From positions 930,001 through 994,000 of the forward strand of contig NZ_SACR01000001.1 of assembly GCF_004016505.1 (NCBI RefSeq): a stretch of 64,000 nucleotides of DNA, in the 5' to 3' direction. Under the pieces are notes generated by a model. That model saw only the letters and a list, made by a program, of their open reading frames with translations. It made no database searches and was not told where the DNA came from. The translations under genes were made by a program, and so were the position numbers. Below, piece by piece: positions 37,854 through 46,905 of the stretch (the first letter of the stretch is position 1; each line of letters begins with the position of its first letter). Source of the DNA: Rubrivivax rivuli (GTDB lineage: Bacteria > Pseudomonadota > Gammaproteobacteria > Burkholderiales > Burkholderiaceae_C).

Positions 37854-40800
37854 ATGCTGCGACCGCTGCGATTGCTGTGCTTGTGGATGCTGTTGTGCAC
37901 GGGCGCCTGCGCCTACGCACAGAGCGACCCCCTGGCCGAACCGCGCATGGAGCGCGTGGGCGACACACGCTCCATCAATGACGGCGTGGTCACCGCGCTG
38001 GCGCAGGACGAGAACGGCCTGCTGTGGATAGGCACCACGGTGGGCCTGGTGCGTTACGACGGCTACCAGCTGCGCCCGGTGCCGGTGCGCAGCGCGCCGG
38101 CCGGCGCGCCCCAGGGCGCCAGCCACGTGCGCAGCCTGCTGGCGGCGCCAGGCGGCGTGCTGTGGGTGGGCTTGGAAGGCGAAGGCCTGGCGCGACTGGA
38201 CATCGCCAGCAACGTCTGGACGGTCTACCGCCCCGATGCCACGCGCGCCGGGGCGCTGGCCAGCGGCACCGTGCGTGCGCTGGCGCTGGATGCCGAGGGT
38301 GTGCTGTGGGTCGGCACCACCGGCGGCGGCCTGTACAGCCTGGCACCTGGCGAACAGACCTTCCGCGCCTACCGCCGCGCCAGCGGTGACCTGCCCGACG
38401 ACCGCGTGCACGCCCTTCGCGTCGACCGCCAGGGCAGCCTGTGGGTGGGCACCTGGAGTGGCCTGTTGCGCAAGCGACGCGGCGAGACGCGCTTCGAGCC
38501 TGTGCTCTCCAGCCCGCAGGTGGCCGAGAGCCTGGCCGGCCGCATCGTCTCGATGATTGCCGAGGCACCCGACGGCCGGCTCTGGGTGGGCACGCGCCAG
38601 GGCGATCTGGCGGTGCTGGAGCCCGGCAGCGGCCAGGCGCGCTGGTTGCAGCGCGCCGGCCTGGTGGTGGGCAATGACAGTGCCGTGCTCTCCATGGCCT
38701 GGGCCGACGAGCGCGAGCTTTGGATCGGCCGCGAGAGCGGCATCGACGTGCGCCGGGTGGACGACGGCACGCTCGTCAAGCACTTGCGGCGCGACCTGCG
38801 CAAGCCCTGGGGCCTGGCCGGCCACAACGTGGTGGCGCTGCTGCGCGACCAGGCCGGCAACCTGTGGGTGGGCAGTTATGGTGGCGGCCTGCAGCGCCAC
38901 AGCGCACGCCCGGGGCTGTGGGTACGCCATGGCGATGGCCGCGAGGGCAGCGTCTTCGCCGAGGCTAACGTGCGCAGCCTGCACCAGATGCGCAACGGCG
39001 AGATCTGGGCCGGCACCAACGAACGTGGCGTGGCCGTGCTCGACGCCCGGCTGCAGTTGCTGGCCGAGATTCCCCCTGAGCCGCAGCGCCCGCGCGGTTT
39101 CGGCGGCGGTCTCGTGGGCGCCATCACGCAGACTGCCGACGGCCACATCTGGGTGGGTGCCGACAGCGAGCTGTACGAGTTTTCCGAAAGTCGCCGATTG
39201 CTGGCACGCCACCAGGCCGGTCAGGGCCGGCCGCGGCGCTTGATGGCGGCCCGAGACGGCACGCTGTGGGTGGGCACGCAAGACGGTGTGTACCGCCGGG
39301 ACGGCGCCAGCGGGCGCTTCCTGCGCGTGGCACTGGCCGACGGCGGCGTGCTCAGCGGCAACGTCAACGCGCTGGCCGAATCGGCCGACGGCACGGTCTG
39401 GGTGGGCGGCAACAACGGCCTGTACCGTGCAGCGCCCGGTCAACCCGTGCTCGCGCCGGTGCTGGCGGTGGCGGGCGCTGGCCTGCTCAAGCCCGTGGTG
39501 CTGGGCCTGCTGATGGACCGGCAGCAGATGCTGTGGGTGGACACCAGCGCCGGCCTTCATCGGATGGTGGCCTGGGATGGCCGCAGCGCGCGCTTCCAGC
39601 CCGTGACCGACAGCCAGGGTGCCGATTCGCGCGCGAGCTTCGGCGCCAACTTGCTGGAAGACGCCCAGGGCCGCATCTGGACGCACCAGACCGTCTACGA
39701 CCCTCGCGACGACAGTCGCTACGAACTGAGCCAGGCCGACGGCGTGGACATCGGCACCGGCTGGTTCCGCGCCTACACCAAGCTGGCCGACGGGCGCCTG
39801 CTCTACGGCGGGAGCACGGGCATCCTGGTGGTGGAGAGCGATCGCTTCCGCCCGTGGGACCACGTGCCGCCGGTGGTGGTGTCCGATCTGCGCATCGATG
39901 GCGAGCGTGTGCCGCTGGCGCGCCTGCAAGGACAGCTGAGGCTGCGGCCGCCCGAAGGCCGCTTCAGTGTCGAGTTCGCGGCACTGGACTACGGCCACCC
40001 CGAGCGCAACCGCTACCGCTACCGGCTGCAGGGCTTCGACAGTGCGTGGATCGAAAGTGGCTCCGACTTCCGGGTGGCGAGCTACGGCAACCTGCCGCCC
40101 GGCCGCTACACGCTGCAGTTGCAGGGCAGCAACCGCGTGGGCGCCTGGAGCCCGCGCGAGCTGCTCATCCCGGTGGAGGTGCTGCCGGCTTGGTGGCAGA
40201 CGTGGTGGGCGCGCGTCGGGGGCGTGGTGCTGGCCGCGCTGCTGGTGTGGTCGGTGGTGAGCCTGCGCACACGCCTGCTGCGGCGCCAGCAGGCGGTGCT
40301 GGAGCTGCGGGTGCGTGAGCGCACCGAGGCGCTGCAGGCGCTGTCGCAGCAACTGCAGCTCAAGACCCAGGCGCTGGAGGCCTCCAGCCTCACCGACCCG
40401 CTGACAGGGCTGCACAACCGGCGCTTCCTGGCGCAGAACATCGAGGCCGACGTGGCCCTGGCCGTGCGCCGCGCCGAGCAGGCCTTGCGCAGCGGCACAC
40501 CGCCGCCTGAGGACGCCGACCTCGTCTTCTTCGTCATCGACATCGACCACTTCAAGCAGGTGAACGACGCCCACGGCCACACGGCCGGTGACGCCGTGCT
40601 GATGCAGATGCGAGAGCGGCTGCAGCAGGCCTTCCGCCAGGGCGATCACCTGGTGCGCTGGGGCGGCGAAGAGTTCCTGATCGTCGCGCGCGGCACCTCG
40701 CGCCACCGGGCCGCCGAGCTGGCCGAGCGCGTGCGCCACCTCGTGGCCGACACCCCCTTCCGGCTGGACGATGGCACGCTGCTGCAACGCACCTGCTCCG

Positions 40801-41051
40801 TGGGTTTTGCTGCTTTCCCGCCGGCGCCGGCGCACCCCGGCGTGCTGAGCTGGGCCGCGGTGGTGGACATTGCCGACGCTGCGCTCTTCGCCGTCAAGCG
40901 CAGCGGGCGCGATGGTTGGCTGGGCGTGGTGAAGGCCGAGGCCGAATCGGCCGCCGCACTGAAGGCGGCTTCCGCCGGCACGCTGCAAGACTGGCGCGCC
41001 AGCGGCCGGCTGGAGGTGGCGATGTCCGAGGGCCTGGACGCCCGCGCCTGA
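37854..41051 (+). CDS. Propeller-sensor diguanylate cyclase
   Basis: A 1065-residue transmembrane signalling protein. A signal sequence (1-23) is followed by two seven-bladed-type propellers made of about a dozen repeats ending LWVGT or IWVGA (for example DENGLLWIGTTVGLVRYDG and DAEGVLWVGTTGGGLYSL). A Y_Y_Y domain (about 690-770; FSVEFAALDYGHPERNRYRY, GSNRVGAWS), one membrane span (GGVVLAALLVWSVVSLRTRL) and a coiled coil come next. The GGDEF domain has SLTDPLTGLHNRRFL, FFVIDIDHFKQVNDAHGHTAGD and the intact active site RWGGEEFLIVARG. It probably makes c-di-GMP in response to a periplasmic ligand. TATAGT lies ten bases before the ATG, so the message may be nearly leaderless. Confidence 0.92.
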   Translation: MLRPLRLLCLWMLLCTGACAYAQSDPLAEPRMERVGDTRSINDGVVTALAQDENGLLWIGTTVGLVRYDGYQLRPVPVRSAPAGAPQGASHVRSLLAAPGGVLWVGLEGEGLARLDIASNVWTVYRPDATRAGALASGTVRALALDAEGVLWVGTTGGGLYSLAPGEQTFRAYRRASGDLPDDRVHALRVDRQGSLWVGTWSGLLRKRRGETRFEPVLSSPQVAESLAGRIVSMIAEAPDGRLWVGTRQGDLAVLEPGSGQARWLQRAGLVVGNDSAVLSMAWADERELWIGRESGIDVRRVDDGTLVKHLRRDLRKPWGLAGHNVVALLRDQAGNLWVGSYGGGLQRHSARPGLWVRHGDGREGSVFAEANVRSLHQMRNGEIWAGTNERGVAVLDARLQLLAEIPPEPQRPRGFGGGLVGAITQTADGHIWVGADSELYEFSESRRLLARHQAGQGRPRRLMAARDGTLWVGTQDGVYRRDGASGRFLRVALADGGVLSGNVNALAESADGTVWVGGNNGLYRAAPGQPVLAPVLAVAGAGLLKPVVLGLLMDRQQMLWVDTSAGLHRMVAWDGRSARFQPVTDSQGADSRASFGANLLEDAQGRIWTHQTVYDPRDDSRYELSQADGVDIGTGWFRAYTKLADGRLLYGGSTGILVVESDRFRPWDHVPPVVVSDLRIDGERVPLARLQGQLRLRPPEGRFSVEFAALDYGHPERNRYRYRLQGFDSAWIESGSDFRVASYGNLPPGRYTLQLQGSNRVGAWSPRELLIPVEVLPAWWQTWWARVGGVVLAALLVWSVVSLRTRLLRRQQAVLELRVRERTEALQALSQQLQLKTQALEASSLTDPLTGLHNRRFLAQNIEADVALAVRRAEQALRSGTPPPEDADLVFFVIDIDHFKQVNDAHGHTAGDAVLMQMRERLQQAFRQGDHLVRWGGEEFLIVARGTSRHRAAELAERVRHLVADTPFRLDDGTLLQRTCSVGFAAFPPAPAHPGVLSWAAVVDIADAALFAVKRSGRDGWLGVVKAEAESAAALKAASAGTLQDWRASGRLEVAMSEGLDARA

Positions 41052-41082
41052 CAGCCCGGCCGGCAACGGCGACACTGCGGGG

Positions 41083-43197
41083 ATGAAAGACACCGCCCCC
41101 CCGAAGAAGCGCGCGACCCCGCGCCGACTGGCCCGCCCGCTCGACGTCGACACCCTCTGGCAACTGCAGCGCCTGGGCGGCGTGAGCCTCGCACCCGACG
41201 GCCGCGCCGCCGTGGTGTCGGTGGCCACGCCGTCGATGGAGAAGAACCACACGCGCTCTCGCCTGTGGCTGCTGCCCACCGACCGGCAGGCGCCGCGTGC
41301 GCTGACGAGCTGCGGCGAACGCGACGGCCAGCCCGCCTGGTCGCCGCGCGGCGACTGCATCGCCTTCGTGGCGCGCCGCGAGCAGGAAGATCTCAAGGAC
41401 AGCAGCCCGCAGCTCTACACCATCGCCGCCGACGGGGGCGAAGCCCGGCGCCACAGCCAGTTCGGCCCCGGCATCGAGTCCTTCAAGTGGCTGCCCGATG
41501 GGCGTCGCGTGGTCTTCTCGGCCTGGGTCTGGCCCGGCCTGAAGGGTGCCGCCGCGCAGAACAAGGCGATGGCCGCCTGGCGCGAGCGCAAGGAAAGCGG
41601 CTACGCCACCAGCGAGGGCTACTACCGCCACTGGGACCACAACGTGCCGCAGGGCCGCGTGCTGCACCTGCTGCTGCTCGACCTGGCCAGCGGCCGCGTC
41701 ACCGATCTCTTCGAAGGCACGGCGCTGGAACTGCCGCGCGACGGGGCCGGCAACGAGGTCTACGACGTGCATCCCTCAGGCCGCCGCATCGCCTTCGTGC
41801 ACGACCCCTCGGCACGCCCGCTGCAGGTGAACCGCCTGGCCTTGAGCGAGATCGACATCGCCACGCGGCGCGTGCAGCCACTGGTCGACGATGCCGCCTG
41901 GGACCTGGCCGGCCCCGTCTACAGCCCCGACGGCCGCCACATCGCCGTGGCCGCGGCGCACGTGGGCCGCAAGCACACTGCGCTGGCGCAGCCGGCTCTC
42001 GTCACGCCCGCGACTGCTGGCAGCAAGCGCAGCAAGGGCATCAAGGGCGCTGCCACGCTGCGCGTGCTGGTACCTGGCTGGGACCGCGCCATCAACACGC
42101 CCTTGCGCTGGGCGCCCGATGGCAGCGCTGTGCTCTTCACCGCCGAAGACCGCGGCCGCTGCCCCTTGTGGCGATGCCCTGTGGAGGCCGAGGCCGCCGC
42201 ACCCACCGTGCTGCATGCCGGTGGCTGGGTGCAGGGCTTCGATGTCGCCGGCGACACCGTGGTGGTGCAGGCCGACAGCGCCACCCATCCGGCCCGCGTG
42301 CTGGCGCGCAGCTTGGCCGATGCGGCCGCCGCGCCGCGCCGGCTGGAAGACTTCAACGACGCACTGCTGGCCGGCGTGGCCTTCGGCGAGGTGCGTGAGG
42401 TCTCGGTGACCGGTGCCTTGGGCGAACCCGTGCAGGTGTGGCTGGTTTTCCCGCCGGGCTTCGACGCCAAGAAGAAGCACCCGGTCAACCACGTCATCCA
42501 CGGCGGGCCCTTTGCCGCCGCCGGCGACACCTTCAGCTGGCGCTGGAACCCGCACATCTTCGCCGCGCCCGGCCACGTCATTGCGCAGGTGAACTACCAC
42601 GGCAGCAGCGGCTTCGGCTTCGCCTTCCGCGACAGCCTGATCGGCCGGCAGGGCGAACTGGAACTGCAGGACATCGAGGCCGCCACCGACTGGCTGCTGC
42701 AGCAGCGCTGGGCCGACAAGACGCGCGTCTACGCCACCGGCGGCAGCTACGGCGGCTTCCTGGTGGCGTGGATGAACGGGCATGTGGCGCCGGGGCGCTA
42801 CCGAGCCTACGTCTGCCACGCGGGCGTGTATGACCGCATCGCCACCTTCAGCGCCGACAGCTACACCACGCGCCCGCTCGACCTGGGCGCCAGGTACTGG
42901 GAAGACCCGGCCCGCGTGGCCGCGCAGAGCCCGCACAGCTTCGCGGCGCAGATGCACACGCCCACGCTGGTGACGCACGGCGCGCAAGACTTCCGCGTGC
43001 CCGACTGCAACGGCCTGGCCTACTACAACACGCTGCAGGCGCGCGGCATCGACGCACGGCTGCTGTGGTTCCCGGATGAGAACCACTGGGTGCTCAAGCC
43101 GCGCAACAGCCGGCTCTGGTACACCGAGTTCGCGGCCTGGCTGGCGCGGCACGGCGGGCCGATGGCTCGGCCCCAGAAGGCGAAGGTTCAACGATGA
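41083..43197 (+). CDS. S9-family serine peptidase (prolyl-oligopeptidase type)
   Basis: A 704-residue cytoplasmic peptidase without a signal peptide. The N-terminal propeller (about 20-430) has GGVSLAPDGRAAVVSVATPS, QPAWSPRGDCIAFVARRE and AGPVYSPDGRHIAVAAA. The C-terminal alpha/beta hydrolase (about 440-700) has HVIHGGPFAAAGDTFSWRW, the nucleophile Ser555 in GGSYGGFLVAWMNGH, the acid in HGAQDFRVPD and the His in PDENHWVLKP. This is the acylaminoacyl-peptidase/DPP-like layout; specificity is unknown. The stop overlaps gph by four bases, so the two may be co-transcribed. Confidence 0.92.
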   Translation: MKDTAPPKKRATPRRLARPLDVDTLWQLQRLGGVSLAPDGRAAVVSVATPSMEKNHTRSRLWLLPTDRQAPRALTSCGERDGQPAWSPRGDCIAFVARREQEDLKDSSPQLYTIAADGGEARRHSQFGPGIESFKWLPDGRRVVFSAWVWPGLKGAAAQNKAMAAWRERKESGYATSEGYYRHWDHNVPQGRVLHLLLLDLASGRVTDLFEGTALELPRDGAGNEVYDVHPSGRRIAFVHDPSARPLQVNRLALSEIDIATRRVQPLVDDAAWDLAGPVYSPDGRHIAVAAAHVGRKHTALAQPALVTPATAGSKRSKGIKGAATLRVLVPGWDRAINTPLRWAPDGSAVLFTAEDRGRCPLWRCPVEAEAAAPTVLHAGGWVQGFDVAGDTVVVQADSATHPARVLARSLADAAAAPRRLEDFNDALLAGVAFGEVREVSVTGALGEPVQVWLVFPPGFDAKKKHPVNHVIHGGPFAAAGDTFSWRWNPHIFAAPGHVIAQVNYHGSSGFGFAFRDSLIGRQGELELQDIEAATDWLLQQRWADKTRVYATGGSYGGFLVAWMNGHVAPGRYRAYVCHAGVYDRIATFSADSYTTRPLDLGARYWEDPARVAAQSPHSFAAQMHTPTLVTHGAQDFRVPDCNGLAYYNTLQARGIDARLLWFPDENHWVLKPRNSRLWYTEFAAWLARHGGPMARPQKAKVQR

Positions 43198-43865
43198 GCT
43201 TGCAGGCCGCGAACCTGGCTGCGGCCATCGTCGATCTCGACGGCACGATGGTCGACACCGTGGGTGACTTCGAGGCCGCGATCGGCCTGGCCTGGGCCGA
43301 CCTCGGCCTGCACCCCGTGGGGCGCGACTTCATCGTGCGCACCGTCGGCAAGGGCAGCGAACACCTCATTGCGCAGTGCCTGGCCGCCGTGGGTGCACCC
43401 GCGGCCCTGCAGCAGCCGGCGTGGGAGCGTTACCAGCACCACTACCTGGCTATCAACGGCCGGCACTCGGCGGTCTACCCGGGCGTGGTGGAAGGCCTGC
43501 AGGCCTTGCGCGCCGCGGGCCTGCGCCTGGTGTGCCTGACCAACAAGCCCGGCGCTTTCGCGCGGCCCCTGCTGGCCAGCAAGGGCCTGGACGGCCACTT
43601 CGAACTCGTCTTTGGCGGCGACGCCTTCGCTCACAAGAAGCCGCATCCCCTGCCGCTGCTCAAGGCCTGCGAGGCCCTGGGCACGCCTCCGTCACGCACG
43701 CTGATGGTGGGCGACTCCAGCAACGATGCCGCCGCGGCCCGCGCCGCCGGCTGCCCGGTGGTGCTGGTGAGCTACGGCTACAACCACGGCGAGCCGGTGG
43801 CCAGCGCGCAGCCCGATGCCATCGTCGCGCGGCTGGACGCGATCGCGCCCTTGCTGGCGGGCTGA
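43194..43865 (+). CDS. gph: Phosphoglycolate phosphatase
   Basis: A 223-residue HAD-superfamily phosphatase that removes phosphate from 2-phosphoglycolate. HAD motif I is IVDLDGTMVDTVGDFE (Asp14 and Asp16), motif II LVCLTNKP, motif III the Lys in AHKKPHPLPLL and motif IV MVGDSSNDAAAARAAGCPV. The cap domain lies between motifs I and II. In many Burkholderiales gph sits just ahead of trpE; here one convergent gene and a leader region intervene. The ATG overlaps the peptidase stop (ATGA). Confidence 0.92.
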   Translation: MSLQAANLAAAIVDLDGTMVDTVGDFEAAIGLAWADLGLHPVGRDFIVRTVGKGSEHLIAQCLAAVGAPAALQQPAWERYQHHYLAINGRHSAVYPGVVEGLQALRAAGLRLVCLTNKPGAFARPLLASKGLDGHFELVFGGDAFAHKKPHPLPLLKACEALGTPPSRTLMVGDSSNDAAAARAAGCPVVLVSYGYNHGEPVASAQPDAIVARLDAIAPLLAG

Positions 43866-43881
43866 ATCGCTGCCCGTGGCC

Positions 43882-44529
43882 TCAGCGGTTGCGGCCGCTG
43901 CGCGGGGTCGGGGCTTCCTGGCCCAGCAACGAGGCCTTCAGGCCGTCGTCGGCCGGGTTGGGGCCGAGCCAGATGCTCAGCAGCGCATTGAAGAATTCAG
44001 GCTCGCGCACCGGCTCGCCTTGCGCCTTGCCATTGACCAGCACGCTGGTGCCGACCCCCGGCACGTAGTCGACAGAGAAGTTCTCGCCCGTCTGCAGGCG
44101 CTTCTTGGCCGAGAAGATGTCGGCCATGCGCAGCGTGCCGGGGATGGACTTGCTGAAGGCCTCCTTCGGCGCGTTGTCCTGCATGCCGCGCGTGAACAGC
44201 TTGCCCAATTCGTTGGCGTCGATGTCGCGCAGCATCACCACGTGGATGCGCTTGGGGCCCGAGGCGGCGTACACCGCCTCGGGCGTGGCCGCCTTGGTGC
44301 CCAGGTAGAGGCCGGCCGTGTAGACACGCACCACGAACTTGTAGCGCGTGCCTGCGCCGTTGAGCTGCAGGGTGCTGCCAGCCACCTGCACGGTGGGGGT
44401 GTAGCGCACACCCGAAACCTCGACGCTGCCTGGCACGGCGGCGGGGTTGGCGGCCTGGGCTTGGGCGCCACCGGGCAGCGCTGACAGCGCTGCGGTGGCA
44501 ATCAGGGCCAGCAGGGAACGACGGTGCAT
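43882..44529 (-). CDS. Chalcone-isomerase-fold periplasmic protein
   Basis: A 215-residue exported protein with signal peptide MHRRSLLALIATAALSALPGGAQA. The body has the chalcone isomerase-like domain: SVEVSGVRYTPTVQVAGSTL, LNGAGTRYKFVVRVYTAGLY, HVVMLRDIDANELGKLFTRG and VDYVPGVGTSVLVNGKAQGE. Bacterial members bind fatty acids or have unknown roles and are not flavonoid enzymes. It is convergent with gph (16 bases between stops) and divergent from the trp leader. A longer open frame extends upstream through trpE but the signal peptide marks the true start. Confidence 0.85.
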   Translation of the reverse strand: MHRRSLLALIATAALSALPGGAQAQAANPAAVPGSVEVSGVRYTPTVQVAGSTLQLNGAGTRYKFVVRVYTAGLYLGTKAATPEAVYAASGPKRIHVVMLRDIDANELGKLFTRGMQDNAPKEAFSKSIPGTLRMADIFSAKKRLQTGENFSVDYVPGVGTSVLVNGKAQGEPVREPEFFNALLSIWLGPNPADDGLKASLLGQEAPTPRSGRNR

Positions 44530-44631
44530 GGCGGCGGCTCGATTTCGTTGAAAGCGGAAAGGGCGCGCAGTCTGCCACGCAGCGCGGGCGGTGGGAACGG
44601 CCTGGGAACGGGCTGCTAAACTGACCCGGTC

Positions 44632-44727
44632 ATGTTGCTGCCTTTGTCCACGCTTGCCGCCCGCCGGCCCGGTCTGTACGACCAGGGAGCCTGGCCCTGG
44701 CGTCGCTCGCACAGCCCTTGCTGCTAG
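44632..44727 (+). CDS. trpL: Putative trp operon leader peptide
   Basis: A 31-residue open frame, too short for routine gene calling, 129 bases ahead of trpE. It encodes MLLPLSTLAARRPGLYDQ, then GAWPWRRSHSPCC and stop. Two Trp codons (44692-44694 and 44698-44700) flank one Pro codon, a very rare density that is typical of attenuation leader peptides. The Trp codons sit in one arm of a CCAGGG/CCCTGG hairpin (44682-44687 with 44695-44700), and a strong GC hairpin follows at 44753-44789. Ribosome stalling at Trp codons when tryptophan is scarce would alter the pairing. A TAAACT box ends about ten bases before the ATG and may be the -10 of the operon. Confidence 0.6.
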   Translation: MLLPLSTLAARRPGLYDQGAWPWRRSHSPCC

Positions 44728-44752
44728 CCGCTTCGCCGGCCGGCCCCCCACC

Positions 44753-44789
44753 GCGGGCCAAGCCCCTGCACCCTGCAGGGACGGCCCGC
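44753..44789 (+). terminator. Candidate trp attenuator hairpin
   Basis: Outer stem GCGGGCC/GGCCCGC (44753-44759 with 44783-44789) encloses an inner stem CCCTGCA/TGCAGGG with a CCC loop. An exclusive alternative pairing exists: GGCCC at 44742-44746 with GGGCC at 44755-44759. No U run follows, so it may act by a different route than a textbook terminator. It lies between the leader peptide and trpE. Confidence 0.5.
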
Positions 44790-44856
44790 CCCCCGAACAC
44801 CGCCGCCCAGCACTGGCATCCCCAGGCCGCGGCCCCCGTGTGAACAGGTGCGAGAC

Positions 44857-46332
44857 GTGATCACCGAACTTGAGTTCCAAAGCCTGGCCCGCGAAGGCTA
44901 CAACCGCATCCCGCTGATCCAGGAGGCCTTCGCCGACCTGGAAACGCCGTTGTCCCTCTACCTCAAGCTGGCCGGCGGCGCCAAGCACAGCTTCCTGCTG
45001 GAAAGCGTGGTGGGCGGCGAGCGTTTCGGCCGCTACAGCTTCATCGGCCTGCCGGCACGCACCTTGTTGCGCGCCCGCGGTTTCCAGACCGAGGTGGTGA
45101 CCGCCGGCGAGGTGGTGGAAACGCACGAAGGCAACCCGCTCGATTTCATCGCGGCCTACCAGCAGCGTTTCAAGGTGGCGCTGACCCCCGGGCTGCCGCG
45201 CTTCTGCGGCGGGCTGGCCGGCTACTTCGGCTACGACGCCGTGCGCTACGTCGAGCCCAAGCTGGCCAAGACCTGGAAGACGGGCGGCCTGGACACGCCC
45301 GACGTGCTGCTGCTGCAGTGCGAGGAACTGGCCGTCATCGACAACCTGTCCGGGCGCCTCTACCTCATCGTCTATGCCGACCCCGCGCAGCCCGAGGCCT
45401 ACTTCAAGGGCAAAAAGCGCCTGGGCGAACTGGGCGACCAGCTGCGCTACAGCGTCACCGCGCCGCCGGTCAAGCGCGGGCCCAGCCACCCGGTGGAGCG
45501 CGAGTTCGACAAGGCCGCCTACCTGGCCGCGGTGGCCAAGGCCAAGGAGTACATCGCCGCCGGCGACATGATGCAGGTGCAGGTGGGTCAGCGGCTGAAG
45601 AAGCGCTACACCGAGAGCCCGCTGTCGCTGTACCGCGCGCTGCGCAGCCTGAACCCCTCGCCCTACATGTACTTCTACGACATGGGCGACTTCCAGATCG
45701 TCGGCGCCAGCCCCGAAATCCTGGTGCGCCAGGAGCGCACGGCCGAGGGCGCGAAAGTCACCATCCGCCCGCTGGCCGGCACGCGCCCGCGCGGGGCCAC
45801 GCCCGAGCTGGACAAGGCCCTGGAAGCCGAGCTCAGCGCCGACCCGAAGGAACGCGCCGAACACCTGATGCTGATCGACCTGGCGCGCAACGACATCGGG
45901 CGCATCGCCAAGACCGGCAGCGTGAAGGTGACCGACGCCTTCGTCATCGAGCGCTATTCGCACGTGATGCACATCGTCAGCAACGTCGAGGGGCAGTTGC
46001 TCGACGGCATGAGCAACCTCGACGTGCTGCGCGCCACCTTCCCCGCCGGCACGCTGACCGGGGCGCCCAAGATCCGGGCGATGGAGATCATCGACGAGCT
46101 GGAACCCGTCAAGCGCGGCATCTACGGCGGCGCCTGCGGCTACCTGAGCTTCGCTGGCGACATGGACGTGGCCATCGCCATCCGCACGGGCATCGTGCAG
46201 GGCGGCACGCTGTACGTGCAGGCCGCCGCGGGTGTGGTGGCCGACTCCATCCCCGAGATGGAATGGCGCGAAACCGAACACAAGGCGCGGGCCCTGATCC
46301 GCGCGGCAGAACTCGTCGAGGAGGGCTTCTGA
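44857..46332 (+). CDS. trpE: Anthranilate synthase component I
   Basis: A 491-residue enzyme making anthranilate from chorismate and ammonia, the first step of tryptophan synthesis. The N terminus [20 protein letters not shown] matches betaproteobacterial TrpE, which is why the second GTG is preferred over the GTG at 44848. The feedback-Trp site region [20 protein letters not shown] and catalytic segments [53 protein letters not shown] and [10 protein letters not shown] are intact. trpG starts after a one-base gap. Expression is probably governed by the upstream leader. Confidence 0.97.
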   Translation: MITELEFQSLAREGYNRIPLIQEAFADLETPLSLYLKLAGGAKHSFLLESVVGGERFGRYSFIGLPARTLLRARGFQTEVVTAGEVVETHEGNPLDFIAAYQQRFKVALTPGLPRFCGGLAGYFGYDAVRYVEPKLAKTWKTGGLDTPDVLLLQCEELAVIDNLSGRLYLIVYADPAQPEAYFKGKKRLGELGDQLRYSVTAPPVKRGPSHPVEREFDKAAYLAAVAKAKEYIAAGDMMQVQVGQRLKKRYTESPLSLYRALRSLNPSPYMYFYDMGDFQIVGASPEILVRQERTAEGAKVTIRPLAGTRPRGATPELDKALEAELSADPKERAEHLMLIDLARNDIGRIAKTGSVKVTDAFVIERYSHVMHIVSNVEGQLLDGMSNLDVLRATFPAGTLTGAPKIRAMEIIDELEPVKRGIYGGACGYLSFAGDMDVAIAIRTGIVQGGTLYVQAAAGVVADSIPEMEWRETEHKARALIRAAELVEEGF

Positions 46333-46333
46333 G

Positions 46334-46903
46334 ATGCTCCTCATGATCGACAACTACGACAGCTTCACCTTCAACCTGGTGCAGTACTTCGCCGAGCTCG
46401 GCGAAGACGTGCGCGTGGTGCGCAACGACGAGATCGATGTGACCGGCATCGCCGCACTGAAGCCCGAGCGCCTGGTGCTCTCGCCCGGGCCCTGCAGCCC
46501 GGCCGAGGCGGGCGTGTGCATCGAGGCCATCCGCCACTTCGCTGGCAAGCTGCCCATGCTGGGCGTGTGCCTGGGCCACCAGGCCATGGGTGCGGCCCTC
46601 GGCGGGAAGGTGGTGCGCGCGCAGGTGCAGATGCACGGCAAGGCCAGCACCATCCGCACCGACCAGCAGGGCGTGTTCCACGCGCTGCCCGAGCACTTCA
46701 GCGTCATCCGCTACCACTCGCTGGCGGTGGAACGGGCTTCGCTGCCGGCCGACCTCATCGTCACCGCCACCAGCGAAGATGGCGAGATCATGGGCCTGCG
46801 CCACCGCGGCCTGCCGCTGGAAGGTGTGCAGTTCCACCCCGAGTCCATCCTCAGCGAACACGGGCACGCGATGCTGAAGAACTTCCTGGAGCAAGTGCGC
46901 TGA
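46334..46903 (+). CDS. trpG: Anthranilate synthase glutaminase component
   Basis: A 189-residue class-I glutamine amidotransferase that supplies ammonia to TrpE. Motifs are [32 protein letters not shown], the nucleophile Cys79 in [11 protein letters not shown], and the His-Glu dyad in [13 protein letters not shown]. In some bacteria the same protein serves folate synthesis as PabA. It begins after the trpE stop and ends two bases before the ltaE start. Confidence 0.97.
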   Translation: MLLMIDNYDSFTFNLVQYFAELGEDVRVVRNDEIDVTGIAALKPERLVLSPGPCSPAEAGVCIEAIRHFAGKLPMLGVCLGHQAMGAALGGKVVRAQVQMHGKASTIRTDQQGVFHALPEHFSVIRYHSLAVERASLPADLIVTATSEDGEIMGLRHRGLPLEGVQFHPESILSEHGHAMLKNFLEQVR

Positions 46904-46905
46904 AC

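Noticed and set aside
36675..41396. A 1573-codon minus-strand frame
   Set aside because: It lies opposite three well-supported plus-strand genes (saccharopine-dehydrogenase-like, propeller cyclase and peptidase start); its His/Gln/Ala-rich translation is typical of a shadow.
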